Part shown: one piece after another, positions 5,531 to 7,017 of the stretch | Layout of the letters: the number at the start of each line of letters is the position of its first letter | Numbering within the stretch: position 1 is the stretch's first letter | Assembly (NCBI GenBank): GCA_038224615.1 | Contig: JBBRFH010000186.1 | Location: forward strand, 1 to 7,017 | Source of the DNA: JBBRFH01 sp038224615 | Lineage (GTDB): Bacteria > Planctomycetota > Phycisphaerae > Tepidisphaerales > Tepidisphaeraceae | Reading direction: 5' to 3' | DNA length: 7,017 nt | The notes under the pieces: generated by a model | Database searches by the model: none | Told to the model about the DNA's origin: nothing | What the model saw: only the letters and a program-made list of their open reading frames with translations | Made by a program: the position numbers and the translations under genes

Positions 5531-6492
5531 AGAACAAATGGAAAGTGCTGTTGTCCGCGCCGTACATGATCCCGTTCGCGGGACGATTCGTCCCCGAGCT
5601 TGAGGCCGCCGGCTGCGAAGTCATCGTGCCGAACGTCAACGAGCGGCTGGAGGAGCGCGAGCTGCTCGATCTCGTCTCTGATATCGACGGCACGATCTGT
5701 GGCGATGATCGCTACACGCGCACGGTGCTCGCGGCCGCCCGGCGGATGAAGATCATCAGCAAGTGGGGCACCGGCATCGACTCGATCGACCGCGCCGCGT
5801 GCGAGGAATTCGGCATCCGTATCGGCAACACGCCCAACGCGTTCACGATCCCGGTCGCCGACAGCGTGTTCGCCTACATGCTCTGCTTCGCGCGCCAGAC
5901 GCCGTGGATGGACCAGCACATGAAGGCCGGCCGGTGGGAAAAAATCCCCGGCAGGACGCTCGGCGAGTGTACGATCGGCATCGTCGGCGTCGGCAACATC
6001 GGCAAGGAAGTCGCGCGACGCGCGTGCGCCTTCGGCATGAACGTGCTCGGCACCGATTTGCAGCCGATCGACAAGCACTTCCTCTCGGCGACTCGCATGG
6101 AAGTGGCCTCGCTGGACGACCTGTTGGTTCGCAGCGATTTCGTCACGCTGCACACCGACCCGAACCCGACCAGCCGGCACCTGATGAGCACGCGGCAGTT
6201 TGCGAAAATGAAGAAGTCGGCCGTCCTGATCAACACCAGCCGCGGGCCGGTGGTGGACGAGCGGGCGCTGATCGGCGCGCTGGCGCGCGGGCAGATCGCC
6301 GGCGCGGGGCTTGACGTGTTTGAGGTCGAGCCACTACCCGGTGATTCGCCGCTGATGACGATGGGCAACGTGCTGATCGCCCCGCACAACAGCAACAGCA
6401 GCCCGGCCGCCTGGGAGCGGGTACACCAGAACTCGATTCGCAACCTGCTGACCGGCCTGCGTGAAGTAAAGCGGACCAAACTCGCTGCGTAG
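5527..6492 (+). CDS. D-2-hydroxyacid dehydrogenase (3-phosphoglycerate dehydrogenase-like), NAD-dependent
   Basis: Oxidises a D-2-hydroxy acid to a 2-keto acid, or the reverse, using NAD(H). The 321 residues show the N-terminal substrate domain, the dinucleotide motif GIVGVGNIGKEV (151-162), and the catalytic trio: R239 in NTSRGPVVDE, E268 in DVFEVEPLP and H287 in APHNSNSS. The length is that of a short, ACT-less family member, so it lacks the serine-sensing regulatory domain of long SerA proteins. Start: ATG 5527 overlaps the previous stop as ATGA and has AAGGAG nine bases upstream. Tight coupling to the cytidylyltransferase suggests that it makes or modifies the acid to be activated rather than serving serine synthesis; this is inference. 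The stop codon TAG (6490-6492) lies inside the left arm of a mobile-looking palindrome, so the last residues may have been altered by its insertion. Confidence 0.93.
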   Translation: MKNKWKVLLSAPYMIPFAGRFVPELEAAGCEVIVPNVNERLEERELLDLVSDIDGTICGDDRYTRTVLAAARRMKIISKWGTGIDSIDRAACEEFGIRIGNTPNAFTIPVADSVFAYMLCFARQTPWMDQHMKAGRWEKIPGRTLGECTIGIVGVGNIGKEVARRACAFGMNVLGTDLQPIDKHFLSATRMEVASLDDLLVRSDFVTLHTDPNPTSRHLMSTRQFAKMKKSAVLINTSRGPVVDERALIGALARGQIAGAGLDVFEVEPLPGDSPLMTMGNVLIAPHNSNSSPAAWERVHQNSIRNLLTGLREVKRTKLAA

Positions 6493-6562
6493 GGTGCGAT
6501 TCATCGCACCATTTTTTTCAGGCGCAAGACGGCGAACGTGGTGCGATGAATCGCACCCTACG
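6488..6562. repeat. REP-pair (BIME-like) nested palindrome with GTAG feet
   Basis: Two perfect 24-nt inverted arms (6488-6511 and 6539-6562) flank a 27-nt spacer that contains a T7 run. Each arm is itself a hairpin: GTAG then GGTGCGAT-TC-ATCGCACC on the left (6489-6510), and GGTGCGAT-GA-ATCGCACC then CTAC on the right (6540-6561). GTAG directly 5' of a hairpin, in two inverted copies, is the hallmark of REP/BIME elements recognised by RAYT transposases. The element fills the whole gap from the dehydrogenase stop codon to the ribosome site of the next gene. I recall the same GGTGCGAT...ATCGCACC unit as common in planctomycete genomes. In RNA it can form either two small hairpins or one long stem. 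Confidence 0.85.
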
Positions 6563-6570
6563 AGGCATTC

Positions 6571-7017
6571 ATGAAACGAGTCGCGGCAATCACGGGCGTG
6601 TGCGGGGGAATCGGGCGGGCGACGGCGCAGGTCTTTAATCGGGCCGGGTGGTTTGTCGTCGGCATCGACCGGTCGGACAAGGACGTGCCGGCCGAGGACG
6701 TACACCAGTTTATCCACGCCGACATCTCCAAGGTCAATGCCCCGCACAGCATCTTTGAGTACATCGCCGTCAAGCAAGGCCGGCTCGATACGCTGGTGAA
6801 CAACGCCGCCTGCCAGATCTGCAAGACGATCGCCGAGACCAGTGCCGAAGAGTTCGACATGATCATGGCGTGCAACGTGCGGTCGATCTTTCTCTCGGTG
6901 AAGACTGCCTTGCCGCTGCTGCGTGAGAGCCAGGGCTCGATCGTGAACATTTCCAGCGTGCATGCCGTTGCCACCAGCGTCGGCATTGCCGCCTATGCCG
7001 CGAGCAAGGGCGCGCTG
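6571..7017 (+). CDS. Short-chain dehydrogenase/reductase, N-terminal 149 residues (cut by right edge)
   Basis: NAD(P)-dependent Rossmann-fold oxidoreductase of the classical SDR family. Visible are the cofactor loop TGVCGGIG (8-15), D33 at the end of beta-2 in VVGIDRS (favouring NAD over NADP), VNNAA (76-80), N102 in ACNVRS, the catalytic S129 in NISSVHA, and Y142/K146 in YAASK, so the full Asn-Ser-Tyr-Lys tetrad is present. About 100 residues, including the substrate loop, lie beyond the window. GAGG (6562-6565) precedes the ATG by five bases and abuts the palindromic repeat. It probably belongs to the same operon as the cytidylyltransferase and hydroxyacid dehydrogenase. SDR proteins such as PtmA and many sugar-nucleotide enzymes occur in similar glycan loci, but the substrate cannot be read from this part. 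Confidence 0.94.
   Translation, partial: MKRVAAITGVCGGIGRATAQVFNRAGWFVVGIDRSDKDVPAEDVHQFIHADISKVNAPHSIFEYIAVKQGRLDTLVNNAACQICKTIAETSAEEFDMIMACNVRSIFLSVKTALPLLRESQGSIVNISSVHAVATSVGIAAYAASKGAL

Noticed and set aside
5491..6180. 229-codon minus-strand open frame
   Set aside because: Antisense to the hydroxyacid dehydrogenase with no motifs of its own.
6512..6538. T7 run in the REP spacer as an intrinsic terminator
   Set aside because: The T-run follows only the small left hairpin and the operon seems to continue into the SDR gene; termination is possible but cannot be claimed from sequence.

Overview
The window is GC-rich bacterial DNA with tightly packed genes. Three things suggest a Planctomycetota genome, perhaps Phycisphaerae-like: several FkbM-type methyltransferases in a glycan locus, intergenic palindromic repeats of kinds I recall from planctomycete genomes, and an alanyl-tRNA synthetase with somewhat eukaryote-like signatures. 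This assignment is an inference; no rRNA or other phylogenetic marker is present.

Layout. (1) Positions 1-1031, minus strand: the first 343 codons of alaS, running off the left edge. (2) Positions 1032-1490: a gene-free stretch holding a palindromic REP-pair (BIME-like) element and weaker repeat debris. (3) Positions 1491-2231, minus strand: an FkbM-family methyltransferase. Back to back with it on the plus strand is a second one (2230-3000), followed by a third (3053-3772). (4) Positions 3773-3977: an intergenic region built around a near-perfect 33-bp inverted repeat made of 9-nt units. (5) Positions 3978-4787: an MptE-like (DUF115) protein that resembles GT42 sialyltransferases in motif layout. 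(6) Positions 4841-5530: a NeuA/KdsB-type cytidylyltransferase, coupled by an ATGA overlap to a D-2-hydroxyacid dehydrogenase (5527-6492). (7) Positions 6488-6562: a second REP-pair element, flanked at both ends by GTAG/CTAC, which supplies the dehydrogenase stop codon. (8) Positions 6571-7017: the first 149 codons of a short-chain dehydrogenase/reductase, cut by the right edge.

From 2230 rightward all genes lie on the plus strand and read as a surface-glycan locus. The cytidylyltransferase would make a CMP-activated acidic sugar or similar acid, the two dehydrogenases would shape its precursor, the MptE-like protein may be the transferase, and the FkbM enzymes would O-methylate the product. 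NeuB, NeuC, KdsA and other committed sialic acid or Kdo genes are not visible here, so the activated compound is unknown.

The best leads are the two REP-like elements with conserved GTAG/GTAC flanks, the 9-nt-unit palindrome, and the pairing of a possible GT42-like transferase with a non-standard CMP-acid pathway.
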